Positions 33,712 through 45,459 of a stretch of 64,000 bases of DNA are shown piece after piece. Position numbers and translations under genes: made by a program. The notes beneath the pieces are model-generated. The model saw nothing but the letters and a program-made list of their open reading frames with translations, had not been told where the DNA came from and ran no database searches. This DNA is from Coniferiporia sulphurascens (Eukaryota; Basidiomycota; Agaricomycetes; Hymenochaetales; Hymenochaetaceae), in NCBI GenBank assembly GCA_002794785.1, contig NBBA01000017.1, positions 372,001 to 436,000 on the forward strand. Reading direction: 5' to 3'. Position 1 is the first letter of the stretch. Every line of letters starts with the position of its first letter.

Positions 33712-35607
33712 CATCTAAATGAGCATTACTCTTAGTCCTACCTAGTACGTAGGCACACTAGAGAAGCAAGGGGAGGTATGCGGTGAACACGGCGCTTTCG
33801 GGAAATATTGGAGTGCGATCATCGTAATGAGTTGCGAAAGGCCCATCTTTTCCTTGCATTCAATCGCTCCGGATACCGCACATCCTCCGGTGGGCACCAG
33901 GGCGCGAGAGACGCACCAACAGCAGCTTCCAAGGCAGTCGCTATCCGGGAGATCTTTCGAAAGTAATGCGGCACTTGCGAGAACCATGGGCAGCCTGGTC
34001 GGCGTGAGGGGGACCAGGATAACCGATAAAGTATAGATTGCTTCAATTAGCCCCTTATAGATGCGAATAGGGCTCCGCGATGGTGTAGTTGGATTAGCCG
34101 GTGAAGCACGAATCTGCTCATGTACACATAATTACGTCTTGTCGCATACGGCTCTTCACGGGGACGTTGGACATAGCTGAGTTATCATGTCGTATGGCAC
34201 GCAAGGGACCTGTGCAAGTATCAGTTGGATCTAGACTCTTAGTCGCCCGTCGCGCCGGGATGGAAAGCATACCTTCTGAGAGGAACCAGGTCAATTTAGT
34301 GCTCCTGGCTCTTTGATATATGGCCAATAACCCAGGAAGTTTCCCAAACGAACGGGGGTATCGCTCGTTCTCCGGGTATCTCAAGATAGTGTGAACATTA
34401 CTTCCAGCTCCCCAAGTTTCGGGCTGGAAGGAGAGGTGCCGCCGCAATGGGTCGGAGGCCGGATTCCCCGCCCCCTCAGCTAACTCCGGGATCTCAGCTC
34501 CGGAGAATGGATGCCCCCAATAAGAAATACCACACTGCCGTGGAGATCAAAAGGAAAATGACGTAGCGGGAGGGTTTTTCCAAGGGTGCCGATTACCGTC
34601 GACATTTGTTCATAGTAGGAACACAGTACCTGGATGATTGGGTCCCTTCGGGGATTTTGTACGGCAGACTCAACAACGGAGTCCCGCAAAAATTCAGTAG
34701 CATCGAAATCACGCGCTGATACCCCCACAGCATGCTCCCGTGTGTTAAAATAAAAATAAAGTATGATAAGGGTGAGCAATGGAGCTCTAATATGATTATC
34801 GGGGTTGAGGGGGACTTACTGATCATGAGCGGGAGAATATTTGGTCGCACAATGAAAGAAGATGACAGTATGTTGCAAGTCCGAGGTATCCGACCACAAG
34901 CGGTGTCTCCGAGCAATCAAATGAGCCCGCTGACATCTTACCTCTCCATGATACACTTGAAGTTAGACCCGACCCGCAGGTATTTCGAGACACATTCGAA
35001 GTTTATTCAGCATGATCGACTTAATGACTCCTCAAAGATGGCGTGAACTTTAAAGGAAACATAGTCGCAGGCAATATCAAGGGCGTGGACTATTGCGACA
35101 TTAAGCCAGTGGAGTAATGGAAAAACAGTGATACTCAATAGCTAAAGCCATGCAGGAGAAGGTGTCGCCGCGACAGCCGGCGCTAGATCTGTCCTCATAC
35201 AAGATTCGGCGAAGAAATCGTCATTCGGACCTGCTAGTTCTTTTACGCGCCCGTGAGCAACATGCTAACTCGATGAGTCCCCGAAAGACACGAGTCCTCC
35301 GGATCTCTTTAGAGTGAATGTAGCAGCATGAAGGCGAGAATAGCTTGCGAAGATCCCTTTGACAGCCCGTGGGTCTCGCAGACCATACTTCTTTTCATTA
35401 TTCGAAGAAAATGCTGAGATTCCAGCCGCACACCTCACAATATACTGGAAATATATTACGACCCTTGAGCGTGATAAGGTATTCAGACAGGAGGCACTCG
35501 GGTAAACCGAAACAACGCAATCGGCTGTGGATAGACGCAGTTAGGCACGAAACGACGACATAATGGAGTAACAATATTGAACGTACCGATACTCCCAGAC
35601 AGTTCAC
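33712..35607. other. Gene-poor stretch after the Tc1-like relic
   Basis: Short unlinked open frames only. A minus-strand frame around 34480-34916 looks slightly protein-like (DATEFLRDSVVESAVQNPRR) but matches no family I know. A segment at 34075-34100 resembles the 5' half of a tRNA but has no matching 3' half. Confidence 0.35.
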
Positions 35608-36129
35608 TCAACTCCGGACTCCGGCCGAGATGGAGGTCATCTTGTCTGGAGAATGGCGCAGATAGAACAACTTTGCCCTCCGCATCCTCCGCCCTTCCTT
35701 TCCGCCTCCTCCACCAGCGCGCTGAATCACCGAAATATCCTTCAAATCCGGCGAGTTGACAAAGAATTGCATCTCCACCCCCGTTTTCTGCACAATATTA
35801 CGCAGCACGAAGCTCGTATGGGGCCCGCGTCGGCGCACCGCGAGGAGCACGCCCGAGAACGAGAACGGCGCCTGCTGTGTGTGCACGGTGAGGACGGACC
35901 CAGGAAGGATTCGTTTGGGGTTCCGCCTGCTGAAGAGTACGTCGACCATGTGACGTTTTTCCGGTGCGACAAGCGTTTTGCGAAGGTGCTCCATGAGGCC
36001 CTTGCCCTTGCGCATCCCTTCCGTTGGCGGGATAACTGGGTCAACGCACGTTGCGACCTTGGAGAATGGATAGTTAGGGATGGCTGTGGACATTTTTCTG
36101 GCTGCCCATCGTGAGATGTTTGAGAGCAT
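35608..36129 (-). CDS. Mitochondrial large-subunit ribosomal protein bL19m
   Basis: Single exon, 173 aa. A presequence-like start (MLSNISRWAARKMSTAIPNY) is followed by the bL19 core: LPGSVLTVHTQQAPFSFSGV, LAVRRRGPHTSFVLRNIV and GVEMQFFVNSPDLKDISVI, ending RRAKLFYLRHSPDKMTSI. In bacteria L19 sits at the subunit interface; the mitochondrial targeting is inferred from the N-terminus and the family. The start is the ATG at 36129; an upstream in-frame codon near 36153 is GTG, not ATG. The gene is tandem with the P450 gene on the same strand, 220 bp downstream of the P450 stop. Confidence 0.9.
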   Translation of the reverse strand: MLSNISRWAARKMSTAIPNYPFSKVATCVDPVIPPTEGMRKGKGLMEHLRKTLVAPEKRHMVDVLFSRRNPKRILPGSVLTVHTQQAPFSFSGVLLAVRRRGPHTSFVLRNIVQKTGVEMQFFVNSPDLKDISVIQRAGGGGGKEGRRMRRAKLFYLRHSPDKMTSISAGVRS

Positions 36130-36349
36130 GATGCTCGCTGGTCGCGTCGACACCGTCTAGACTCTAGAGTGAAGTCGCAACTGAGAACTGCGTTCGATTC
36201 TTCACGAAAACGAAGGTCGATCTAAATTCCTTTTCCGGCTCAACCGGTTCTGGTGACCTTATATGTTCGAATTGTGGAAATGCAACAATACTTTACACAA
36301 AAATAACAGACATTCCATAACCCTACGACTCGAACACTCTTTGGGTTTA

Positions 36350-38387
36350 TTAAAGGGATCCGCTGACAAGCTCTTTTAGGGTTTTAATGCGTGGCTCAAA
36401 TTGAACACGGAATGGCAAGGGATGGGCATTCGCCGTGTCCGTGAAGGCCAAACTGTCGATAGGCGCGGACGGATCTTGCGAGATATTAAATGCCCACAAG
36501 AGGCACGCAGTGTTGATGAATACTGAGCGAGTGGCAACATGGTGCCCAGGACACACGCTAAGAGAAACAAACATAAGTTCGATGTCCAAGCTTTTTCTTT
36601 TTCTGATAAGAGTATGTCCAGCTTACCGTCGTCCGAACCCAAAATTGAAAGACTTGAGCTTCTCGTCTATATCTCCCGTTTCTGTCAGCCAGCGGGATGG
36701 CATGAAGTTTTCCGGGTCTGGGAAAAGCTCTGGATCTCTCCCGAGGGCCCTAAACGAGGTCATTAGTTCAGTCGGGGCTCTAATTTGTTGGACCATGACC
36801 AAGTGTTCGCACCAATGGCTTCCGTAAACGTGCGCACCCTCAGGGATGAGGTATTGGCCATATACAATATCCTTAGTCGCGCGATGTGGGAACCCGCCGA
36901 CGCTGACTGGTCGCCAGCGGAAGGTTTCCAAGTAAAACGCGGCTACCTCCGTGAGGGCCTCCATGTCGCCAAAGGATGGTACTTTGCATCGATTAAGGCA
37001 ATAATTTCAGCAGGTGTACGATTTTTTATAGTGAATAAATTGAAGACGAACTCCGGTCACGACCGACGATCGCGTCGAGTTGCTCCTGAACCCTGCGCTG
37101 CGTGTCCGGGAAGCAAGCAGCAGCCATTATAACGGTACTTATAGCTGATGCAGACTGTACCGAAAGTTAGTGGTCGAGTTGCCCTCATAGCTTCGTTTTC
37201 TAACCGTATCTGAGCCAGCACCAAACATAGATCCAGAAAGGTACGAAAGCTCGTCATCAGATAGACCGTATTCCTGCTGCCTTTCAATCATGTACTTTGT
37301 GAAGCAGGGTTGAGCCTCATTCCTTTGCTAAACAGTCACTGGAGATCAATATGAGGTAAGCTACGATAATCTTACAATAACATACCATCTTCTCCCGGAC
37401 GTCATCAAGTTGCGAACGGAAAAGCGCTAGCTCTTCTTTATGATGCTGTTTCATTGAACTCAAGTACCCGGGGATGTAACGGAAAAACGGGTAAGAATCG
37501 ACCAAAAACTTCCCTGGTTTGAGTGCTATGCTGAGGCGAGCAAGAAGCCTGTTGACCTCTTGCACTTCCGGGTCGGAATATGATGTAGGCGTTGTCTTTC
37601 CGTACGTCAGGCTTATTATTACGCTGGCGGCGTACCTGAAACAAAGGCTATCAACAACACGTATGTAAGGCAGATTGTCAGGTTGCAGTACCTCTTCACG
37701 TGAATCATATGAAGCTCAGGTTTATCCAGAATATCTAGAAGCTCATTTTTTGCACCGCGCCACTGAATGGGCTCGTAGTTCTCCACCACCTTGGAGTGCA
37801 ATTGAGATTGCAGAGCCCTTAAAAGCACTTATGAGCGACGCATAACGCCAGACGGATAGAATGGAAATGTACTTTCTCAATTTCCTGAATCTTTCACCCG
37901 AGCCAATCAACAGTATCCTCTTGTCGCCAGACATTGTTTCTCCAGCGGATATAATGTGCGGACGATCAACCAGCGAGGCGTTCTCCTTCTCCATAATGTC
38001 GGTAGCAGCCTCATGACGAAGTCAGTATTGAGCCACCCCTCTTACACGAGCGTGGATGCCTCGCTATTACCTGATTGCCACAAATAATAATAGATACAAC
38101 ACCGCCTCTCTTTAGACTGAAAACGGACCCGTACTCCTGCGCCCATTTCACATAGACCCTTTGAGCGCTGGTATTTTGGTTAAGTTGGGTTAATTCCGTA
38201 TTTGAAAATCAACGTACTAGGATTTAGGGAAAGCATTGCCAAAGAGCCAATGGCCTGGCGGACCAGGAGGAAGAGGAAGCTGAGACGCACGCTTCCTGCG
38301 TTCCTTGATGTAAATCACCGCAGAAACGGCGATTCCGAGGAGAGCGAGCTTTGCAGTAAGAGACTCGGTTAGCAGATCGGTCGACAT
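36350..38387 (-). CDS. Cytochrome P450 monooxygenase
   Basis: Heme-thiolate monooxygenase of the endoplasmic reticulum. Ten exons: 38218..38387, 38071..38167, 37873..38009, 37692..37817, 37386..37635, 37205..37327, 37052..37154, 36813..36981, 36627..36749 and 36350..36557; 501 aa. An N-terminal membrane helix (LALLGIAVSAVIYI) is followed by a proline-rich hinge (LPLPPGPPG). The oxygen-binding helix has FGAGSDTSASA, the K-helix ETFR, the meander PENFMPSRW and the heme loop FGFGRRVCPG with the cysteine ligand. It resembles basidiomycete P450s often labelled O-methylsterigmatocystin oxidoreductase-like; the substrate cannot be read from sequence. No redox partner or biosynthetic core enzyme lies beside it. 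Confidence 0.95.
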
Positions 38388-40730
38388 TGAGGACTCGAGT
38401 GACGACGCGCGCCGAGGGAATTGCGTATCAGCTAGGAAGGGTCGGAACAGTCCTCAGGTTGCCTGGACGAATAGATCAAGCGCCAACCGCTGGACGACTC
38501 GACAAGGGAACTGGTGGGTTCCCATGGCCATACACGCACCGCGCTTACAGCCTCTCTCCATTTGCCGAAGAGACGATCCTCAATGGCCCAATGGGAAAGC
38601 ATGTGTAAGAAATAGCACTTGGGGGCAAAACTCACACCCATTCCCTCTCTAATCGCTCAAATCAACTACCGCTCGGTCTCCATGGGTTTAGTTCTAGGCA
38701 GCGTGCCTTGGGGACGTAAGAAGGGCACTTAACGGCGGAAAATGGTGAGTGCGTCAAGCGCGTTCACGCCGGGGTCTGAAGAAAAGCAGCACTTTTACGA
38801 AGGTCCGAGTTAGCCCTGCCTCTGGCCTGAGGTTTACGGGCGTGTCAGCAGCATGCAAGCAGGAATTCTATGGCGAACTTCGAGCAGTACTAGTAGTCTT
38901 CAACTTGCAGTCGTCACGCCTCGTGAGTTGTGACAATCACTCGGGGCTGGCCCAAAAAATTCGAGATCTGAAGCATTAATATTAATCTCCGATGACTCAC
39001 AGTACACCTCACTACTACCACGACTCTGCGCTAGGAATATATACTCCGAAATTTTCCCTATCCGACAGCTAAACTTGCCGGTGCATAGATCTTTTCCGCA
39101 CTAGCACCTTCGGATCGCTCATCATTTTGCAGCTCAACCTGCACGCGTTTGTTCGGGCTGCGGATAAAACGATTAAGTATTCTTGGGCGGCGAGGGACGG
39201 GACAAGGAGAAGACTCTGTGTATTGAAAATTTTCTCACTCGTTATTGAACGCCTTCCCGCAAAACCCCGGTGGGCCAGCATTAAGAAAGCCCCCGAACTC
39301 CGGTTTCGTAATACGTTAAGACCAAGCTTACCCCTTCAAAGTGTTCCTCGTAGCTTACAAAATGGCATATGCACAATACCGCGCAGCTACGGCAAAATCT
39401 CAGCCCATCGCCGGCCTGACGGTCGGGGGGAAAGAAGCTATGAACCGCCCCCTTTTCGTCAATCATTACTTTGACCCTGATCGCAGCATTTATGCGGGCT
39501 GTATGAGATTCCGGCCTCGCCCTCACTCAAGTATCAATTCTAGACCTGGGCTGTCCCGAAAAGCCTCAACCTACTTCTTTCAGGGAAGCTGGGAAGCTTC
39601 TCAGTTCTGAAAGGAAGACATGTCGGAGGGGAATGCACATCCGAGGGCGTCTCTCCGAATACATACTCTCCGAACACGTTCTCACTCTATGTTTGGGTCT
39701 GGTCCACGTTATCTCACATCGCAAATAGCACCGAAGTGGAGTGGTATATCGGATTTCCCCTACCGTGAAATGGACAGAGCTTCCATACCTCGGACCAAGA
39801 ATAAAACTATCCAAATAGTGCACACCTGCTACTCAAGTGCCGAAATGAAGACAGAATCTTGCGATGTGTTCTATGGGCTCACCCCTGTCCACAAAGCCAC
39901 CGTCTATAAATTCTATGAGAAGATATTCGCATCAATCGGGGTGGCTCTATGAATAAGGGCTGGATAGCGTCTGCTTCGGAGAATGGGAAGGCGGAGCGTG
40001 TTGCTAGCACCTGACTGCTGTCTACAAACCTTTCTTTTAACGGATCAAAGAAGAAAACGCGGGCTGCATTCCGTTGTAGTTGTGTTCAGATGCTGCCGAA
40101 CAGAGTAACGAATAGTGTGCCTTTGCTTGCACGACTACCATCGTCGGTATAATTGGGTAAATAAATAAGTATAACGTGGTTATTTCCGTACATCATTTAT
40201 CAAAGTTACGTCCGCGCAAGATAAACTGGTATACGGCCGACTTCCCAGGTATCGGAGGCGCCGTTTCGGGAGACGCGTCTTTGCGAATGCTGAGAACTCC
40301 TTCATTTGTTCAATTTGAAAGAGTTATTCATGGAAGGGGGTGAGAACCATTGCGCAGGAACTGAAGCTTCGACTCGGAGGGTTCACAATGGAAAAGACGG
40401 CGGCAGTTGTATTTGCGGAGAGAAGAATATCCTTGCTTCTTGAAATCCTCTATGCAGTTCCTCAGGGGACCCAGCCCCTTCGACACCACATTCAACTTTC
40501 TACCTTTCGTCTGGTTGTTTTTGAGTCCACACTTTCAATGCCGCGATGGTCTGCGGGTGCCTAGTGAAGATCATTCAGAGGGTGAGATCGACGCTTTGGC
40601 AAACCAATCAGGGCGTCACGTCGATCCGTGTCCCTTTCTCAGACCTTCCGACTCCCGACTCAACCGCCCAACATCGAACACTTGTTCTGTAACTATCACC
40701 GCCAAAGTACGGCCATAAGCTCCCACCAAA
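38388..40730. other. 2.3-kb stretch without a recognisable gene
   Basis: Upstream region of the P450 gene and of the SDR gene. The open frames present (for example about 39127-39474 and 39620-39952, plus strand) have no known motif and no convincing splice partners. No repeat or RNA gene recognised. Confidence 0.4.
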
Positions 40731-41507
40731 ATGTCCAACCCCTTTATTCTCATAACTCCCGCGACTCGTGGTCTTTCGCTAGCCTTGACGCGCCATTTCC
40801 TCCGCACCACGAACTTGCCCGTGTATGCCACACACCGTTCCGGCTCGGCCGACGACAACCACAGGAACATCATGTCTCCGCTCTCCGAAGTTGATGGAAA
40901 GCGCCTCAAAATGCTGCCGCTCGACCTGACCTCAGAAACAAGTATCAAAGATGCCGCGTCTGCCTTGGCGGAAGACCTGCCGAAAGAGGCCTACCTCCAC
41001 ACCGCTTTCCTCACCGGCGGGATGCTGCACGCCGAGAAGCACCCCAGACAGATCGACGAAGCTAGGCTCAAGGAAATCTTCCAAATAAACGTCTTATCGC
41101 ACATGCTCCTCATCAAGCACTTTTCGCACTTCCTGCCTGGCACGGGTGTCCAGCCCGGTGGCACAGGCCTTGCCAAATGGGTGCACGTCACCGCCCACCA
41201 GGGCAGCATCTCAGACAACACCAGGGGAGGCTGGTACTCGTACCGCTCCTCCAAAGCGGCGTTGAATCAGCTGATCAGGACATTCGACAACCAACTCGCC
41301 ATGCACAAGTTGCCGAGCATGTGTGTGGGCGTGAACCCTGGGACAATGAAGACGGAACTTAGTAAGGATTTCTGGGGAAGCGTCCCGAAGGAACAGCTTT
41401 TCGAGCCTGAGTTTGCGGCAGAGAAGCTTGCAGACGTCGTTGCGAGCTTGAAGAAAGAACAGAGGGGGATGATATGGGACCACGCCGGAGAGAAAGTTTC
41501 ATGGTGA
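40731..41507 (+). CDS. Short-chain dehydrogenase/reductase
   Basis: Single exon, 258 aa, the only unspliced enzyme gene of the window apart from bL19m. A Rossmann-type start (NPFILITPATRGLSLALTRH) has the cofactor loop TPATRGLS in place of the usual TGxxxGIG. LDLTSETSIKDAA, a central NVLSHMLLI helix and the catalytic YRSSK (Tyr and Lys) follow, then VGVNPGTMKTEL, the typical PG motif after strand 6. The family is NAD(P)-dependent; the substrate is unknown. It resembles the fungal SDRs annotated as short-chain reductases of C-factor type. ATG at 40731 has a purine-rich context (CCAAAATG). Confidence 0.9.
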   Translation: MSNPFILITPATRGLSLALTRHFLRTTNLPVYATHRSGSADDNHRNIMSPLSEVDGKRLKMLPLDLTSETSIKDAASALAEDLPKEAYLHTAFLTGGMLHAEKHPRQIDEARLKEIFQINVLSHMLLIKHFSHFLPGTGVQPGGTGLAKWVHVTAHQGSISDNTRGGWYSYRSSKAALNQLIRTFDNQLAMHKLPSMCVGVNPGTMKTELSKDFWGSVPKEQLFEPEFAAEKLADVVASLKKEQRGMIWDHAGEKVSW

Positions 41508-42426
41508 GCCTTTGTATTTCGAATATTAAATAGCTATACGGAAATACTAAGTAGGGCCTCCTCATTGAATAGGTGATCACTGGATTTTATCCCAGCATTA
41601 TAAAGGGCGCACATACGAGTCTAGCATAATATTCTTGGACGGTCTAAGCCCGTTATAATAAAACAAACCATTATAATAACACACATATTGTACCGGAGCG
41701 CGTATAACCAAAGAAGTTATGCGTATAGTTAATGCTTATTTACTGTAGTACCAACATGGATGTCCGCCAGTCCAGCTTTGAAATTATGGCCGCCGCAAAA
41801 CTGATGAGTTCAAGGATTGGCGTGCCACTTCAAAGTGTGCGATGACGGGATAACCACTAATACTACATGCTACAAATATTTGCAAAGGATAGTACAGTAT
41901 AGCTTGCGTAAATCTGCCAGGGGTCATACTCAGAAATACACAGCACGTCAGAACCGATTAAAACTGACTCGGACGGTTGTTCTACTAGATCACTTGCTTG
42001 TACTATACTCTCTGATTAACGTCTTTCTTTGAAGAACTTCCGAATTAAGAGGGAATTTACAGGAAGAAATTCTACGATGAATTTATTGATTATTGTTAGA
42101 CACGACTGGGACGGGAATAGTGAAGATTTGGGGCAACCGGATTCCTATGCTTCGAGTAGCTCTCGAAAAAAAAAACAGATTTGCGGAAAGTATTTTGTGT
42201 TTCGTACCCGTTCTATCATCCATGTATGTTTGGAGGGTGGGTTGCATGATTATCGTACCCTAGGCAAGGTCGCAATTACATGTATTGAACAGGTATTAAG
42301 TATTAAGTGCTCGACCCGATTTGATGCACCGGGTTCAGGTGTTGGTAAATAAGGTTTCATCACTAATCGTGAAAATAAACTTCCCTAAATAGTAATCGGC
42401 TTCAATCTGCTGCAAAGTCACTCTAC
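41508..42426. other. AT-rich intergenic stretch
   Basis: Downstream of the SDR gene. It contains short direct repeats such as TTATAATA near 41650-41680 and no recognisable gene. Confidence 0.4.
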
Positions 42427-42646
42427 AACTATGTTAATATATGTGGGGAGCCCACATAGAGTGGAGAGGCGAAGCTATGCACACGGCTTAATCCTAGTTG
42501 AGCAAGGGACAGCTTTCTATTAAGGCTGGCTTGAGGGGTAAGAGCATGTTCTCACGGGGGGGGGCCGCACAGCATCAAGCTACTGCTGACTAAGCTAGCT
42601 TTTTGAGAGCCCCTAACCGGATAACTGGAGGGCTTCGCCCCCCAAT
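42427..42646 (-). repeat. Dispersed repeat copy 2 (inverted relative to copy 1)
   Basis: About 220 bp running from AACTATGTTAATATATGTGG to GGGCTTCGCCCCCCAAT, the reverse complement of the copy at 33332-33558. Similarity is high over its whole length, with a shorter homopolymer run and scattered substitutions. It ends about 180 bp before the DUF2423 start codon, so it may contribute promoter or 5' untranslated sequence there. Confidence 0.8.
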
Positions 42647-42828
42647 CATCGTCTTGCTCCGAGTCCGAAGTACGACTTGACTCGCCTACACAGCGCAATA
42701 CACACAACAGTGTTGCGCCTTCCGTACACCTAAACACTCCACGGAGCTCCCACCCCATTACTCAGGACTCCCGCCCGCACGCACATACACACACGAAGAG
42801 ACCGCATTCCACGAGTACAAAAAAAGAC

Positions 42829-43597
42829 ATGGCCAAGTCAATGCGCTCGAAAGTCAAGCGCTCGTTCCGCGCAAAGAAGCGTGAGGAGGGCATGTATGCC
42901 GCCGTTGAGGCCGCGCGGCTGCAGCGACTCTCCGCGAAGCTTCAGACCGTGCGCGAGACCGATCGGGACGGCGACGTCGAGCTTGCAACCGGGGAGCCGC
43001 AGGTTGAGGCTGAGGTGGATGGGACTGTGCCAGGTTCGTGCCCGTCTTCGTCTTCATCGTCGACGTCGACGTCTTCGCCGCCACCGTGCTGGCTGCTTCT
43101 TCTGGGGCTCCTTGAGCCCGGCGCCGTTGGCTTCGAGAGTCTCATGTGCATCGAGGATATCCTCGGTGCGAGCGTCGTCGACGCTTATTGACGGATGCAT
43201 CGTCGACTCATCCCCCACCTTTTTTACTACGCATTTAATAACCTTGTTGCCTGACGCGGGGGTGACCCCGGCCCCGTCCAGCGCAAGCTTAAGTGCATAC
43301 CCCCTCGCCCACTTTCACTTTCGTTCTCACTCCCCAATTTCCAACGTACAATTTCTCTCGACCCTATTTCTCACCGTCCACCTTCCAGGCGCCCCCACAG
43401 AATCGATGGAGCTCGAGTCCGTCGGTAAAGACAGCGCCGCAAAAACACGGATATCGACACACGGCCCGCGCGGGTCCCGGCACGAGGAATGGCGCGCTGC
43501 GAAAGGCCTCGCTCCGCGCCCGAAATCACGCGGGATGAACCGTCAGGGGGGTATCGCGGCGAAGGCGCGCTCAGGTCGTCCTAAGCGAAGACGCTGA
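42829..43597 (+). CDS. DUF2423 (nucleolar-type, YBL028C-like) protein
   Basis: Two exons, 42829..43033 and 43389..43597, giving 137 aa. The N-terminus MAKSMRSKVKRSFRAKKREE is the DUF2423 signature found in small basic fungal proteins such as yeast Ybl028c, thought to act in ribosome biogenesis. An acidic middle is followed by a strongly basic C-terminus (GRPKRRR, RPKSRGMNRQGG). The 355-nt intron is long for this window; its donor G|GTTCGT and acceptor TTCCAG were chosen because they join the acidic linker to the basic tail in frame. Reading through would end the protein at 43191 with a Ser-rich tail, which is less likely. Confidence 0.8.
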
Positions 43598-45459
43598 AAG
43601 TACTGAGGGCACTGAGCGTTTGGTCCTTTATTTTTTTAGATTTCTAGACCATCTGCCGTCCTTCTCCCCTTTTATGCCCCCCCTTCCTCCACCTGTGAGC
43701 TGTGAGCTGTCGGATGCTACTGTCGCACACATCCCTTGGCACGCACCCGTCAGCATTCGATTTCCCCTCCGCCCTTCCCCCCCCACCCTAAAATGTATTA
43801 TTCCATCCTTGGACCACCTGCAGCTCTGCTGATATGATCAAGGACTCGCCGTCCTGTCTTCACGTCTTTGGTTATCTCTGTAGATAACTACTGTATGCTA
43901 CGACGTCAGTGCATACATACATACACGTATACAATACATAGTTCCATATGTTCCCTCTTGCCTTTGTTTGCCTTTTTAGCTCTCAGGTTTTAGCTCTCAG
44001 GTTTTGTGTTCTGTGTTGTGTTGTGTTCCGTCCTACCAGGATTCTCAGGCTGGGTGTTGAGTCGAAAATAAATCTACTCGACCCAAACTTGAATGGCCGA
44101 TATCCAAATTCGCCCGGGTTTGGTACGCATAAAGGGCAGCATGTAAACGCTTACGCTTTCAAGTTCAAAACACCGGTGTGACTGAGAAGTTGAGAACACA
44201 CGGGCCCGGGACTCGGATCAGTACTAGTAGTGTAAGAAAAGAAACAAAGGAAACGAAACAAGAGGCCTACTATAAGACTCGGACGCCGTCAACAGAGACT
44301 CGTGTCGGATCGGAACGCCCAAATGAAATCCACACACTGCATACAGCCTGTATACCGTATACTGTATACCTGCTCCCTTACTCATCGCACAAATACTAGT
44401 AATTTACAATCATGATGCACAGCCTGAGTTACTGTGAACTTGAGGAGTCAAAGGAGAAAGTATCTACTGCCAGTACTAGTGTATCTCAGGTTAGTATTTG
44501 CAGTGTCCCTCAGCGGCTTTTTTGTTTTTCACCCAGGCCCTTTACATACATGTACTACTAGTACTGGCCGCTGTACATGTATGTATGTATGTATGTATGT
44601 ATGTATGTATTTAAATCTACGACTCGGCTCGGCTCGGCTCGGACTCTACCCTTTTGTTCAAGCCTGAGGTTTGCGTATTCAAGTTGTACAGTACATGCCA
44701 GTGTATGCAGAATACTAGTAGCATATTTTCGAGTCCTTTCACTTTCACACTCAGGCTCGCCCAGGCTGTCCGAGTCACGGTACTACAGTAGTAAGTACTA
44801 CTAGACTACTAGCGGCGGTCAGTATCGATATCGATATCATTCACGGGCAGTACACAAAAAAAGGATCACTGCACTGTAAAGAACGTAGGAATGAATGAAT
44901 GAATGGGGGAACGACTCGGAGACTCGGAGATGTAATAAACTTGAATACCATTTTGGATTCCGAACACAGGGTACGAATGGAGGAACTTTGAAGGAAGGGA
45001 ACAGGGAACGGGAAACAGGGAACGGGAAACGAATGGACTTGAAGTATGCAGCACACTTAATGCGGTGGCGGTGGGTGGCACGTACGTTTAGCTTAGCTCC
45101 CCGTCTCCGAAACGATGTACAGTACATGTATTCGCGCAGGAGTGTCAAGGAGTGGAAGGGAAGGAAAAGGGCGGGAGGGAGGAGGGGAAGAGGGGAGAGG
45201 GGAGAGAGAGAGAGAGGATGGACCTTGAAAGAACTTTAATTTGGAAGAAGGTCGGGTTGAAGGAAGAGGACGGCGGACTGGGACTGGGACTGGCAGAGGG
45301 AAGAGAAGCTTGAAGGAAAGGCCAAGTCAGTACTGCGTACTGCGTACTGTATACCGTGTAAATTCGAGAGCGACAAAGAAAAGAAAAAGAAGAGATACAT
45401 CAAGAATAAGATTAACCTGAAAGAAAGAATCACTCGAGCCTGCTATTAGTAGTAGCAAG
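43598..45459. other. Low-complexity intergenic tract
   Basis: No gene recognised. It holds an ATGT microsatellite (44577-44610), CTCGG tandem repeats (about 44626-44642), several ACTAGT palindromes, GTACTGC repeats near 45328-45350 and purine-rich GGGAA/GAGA tracts (about 44990-45220). Confidence 0.5.
44577..44610. repeat. ATGT microsatellite
   Basis: About 8.5 perfect copies of the tetranucleotide ATGT. Confidence 0.95.

Noticed and set aside
34073..34100. tRNA 5'-half-like sequence (TCCGCGATGGTGTAGTTGG)
   Set aside because: It resembles a D-arm and A box, but no anticodon stem, T-arm with GGTTCGA or closing acceptor strand follows.
34480..34916. Possible P450 or other gene remnant on the minus strand
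   Set aside because: Two short overlapping frames with no P450 motif (no ExxR, no heme loop) and no similarity noticed to the nearby P450 gene.
42881..43597. 238-codon frame across the DUF2423 locus
   Set aside because: It overlaps exon 1 in a different frame and is Arg/Ser-rich noise; only its last part is real, as exon 2.
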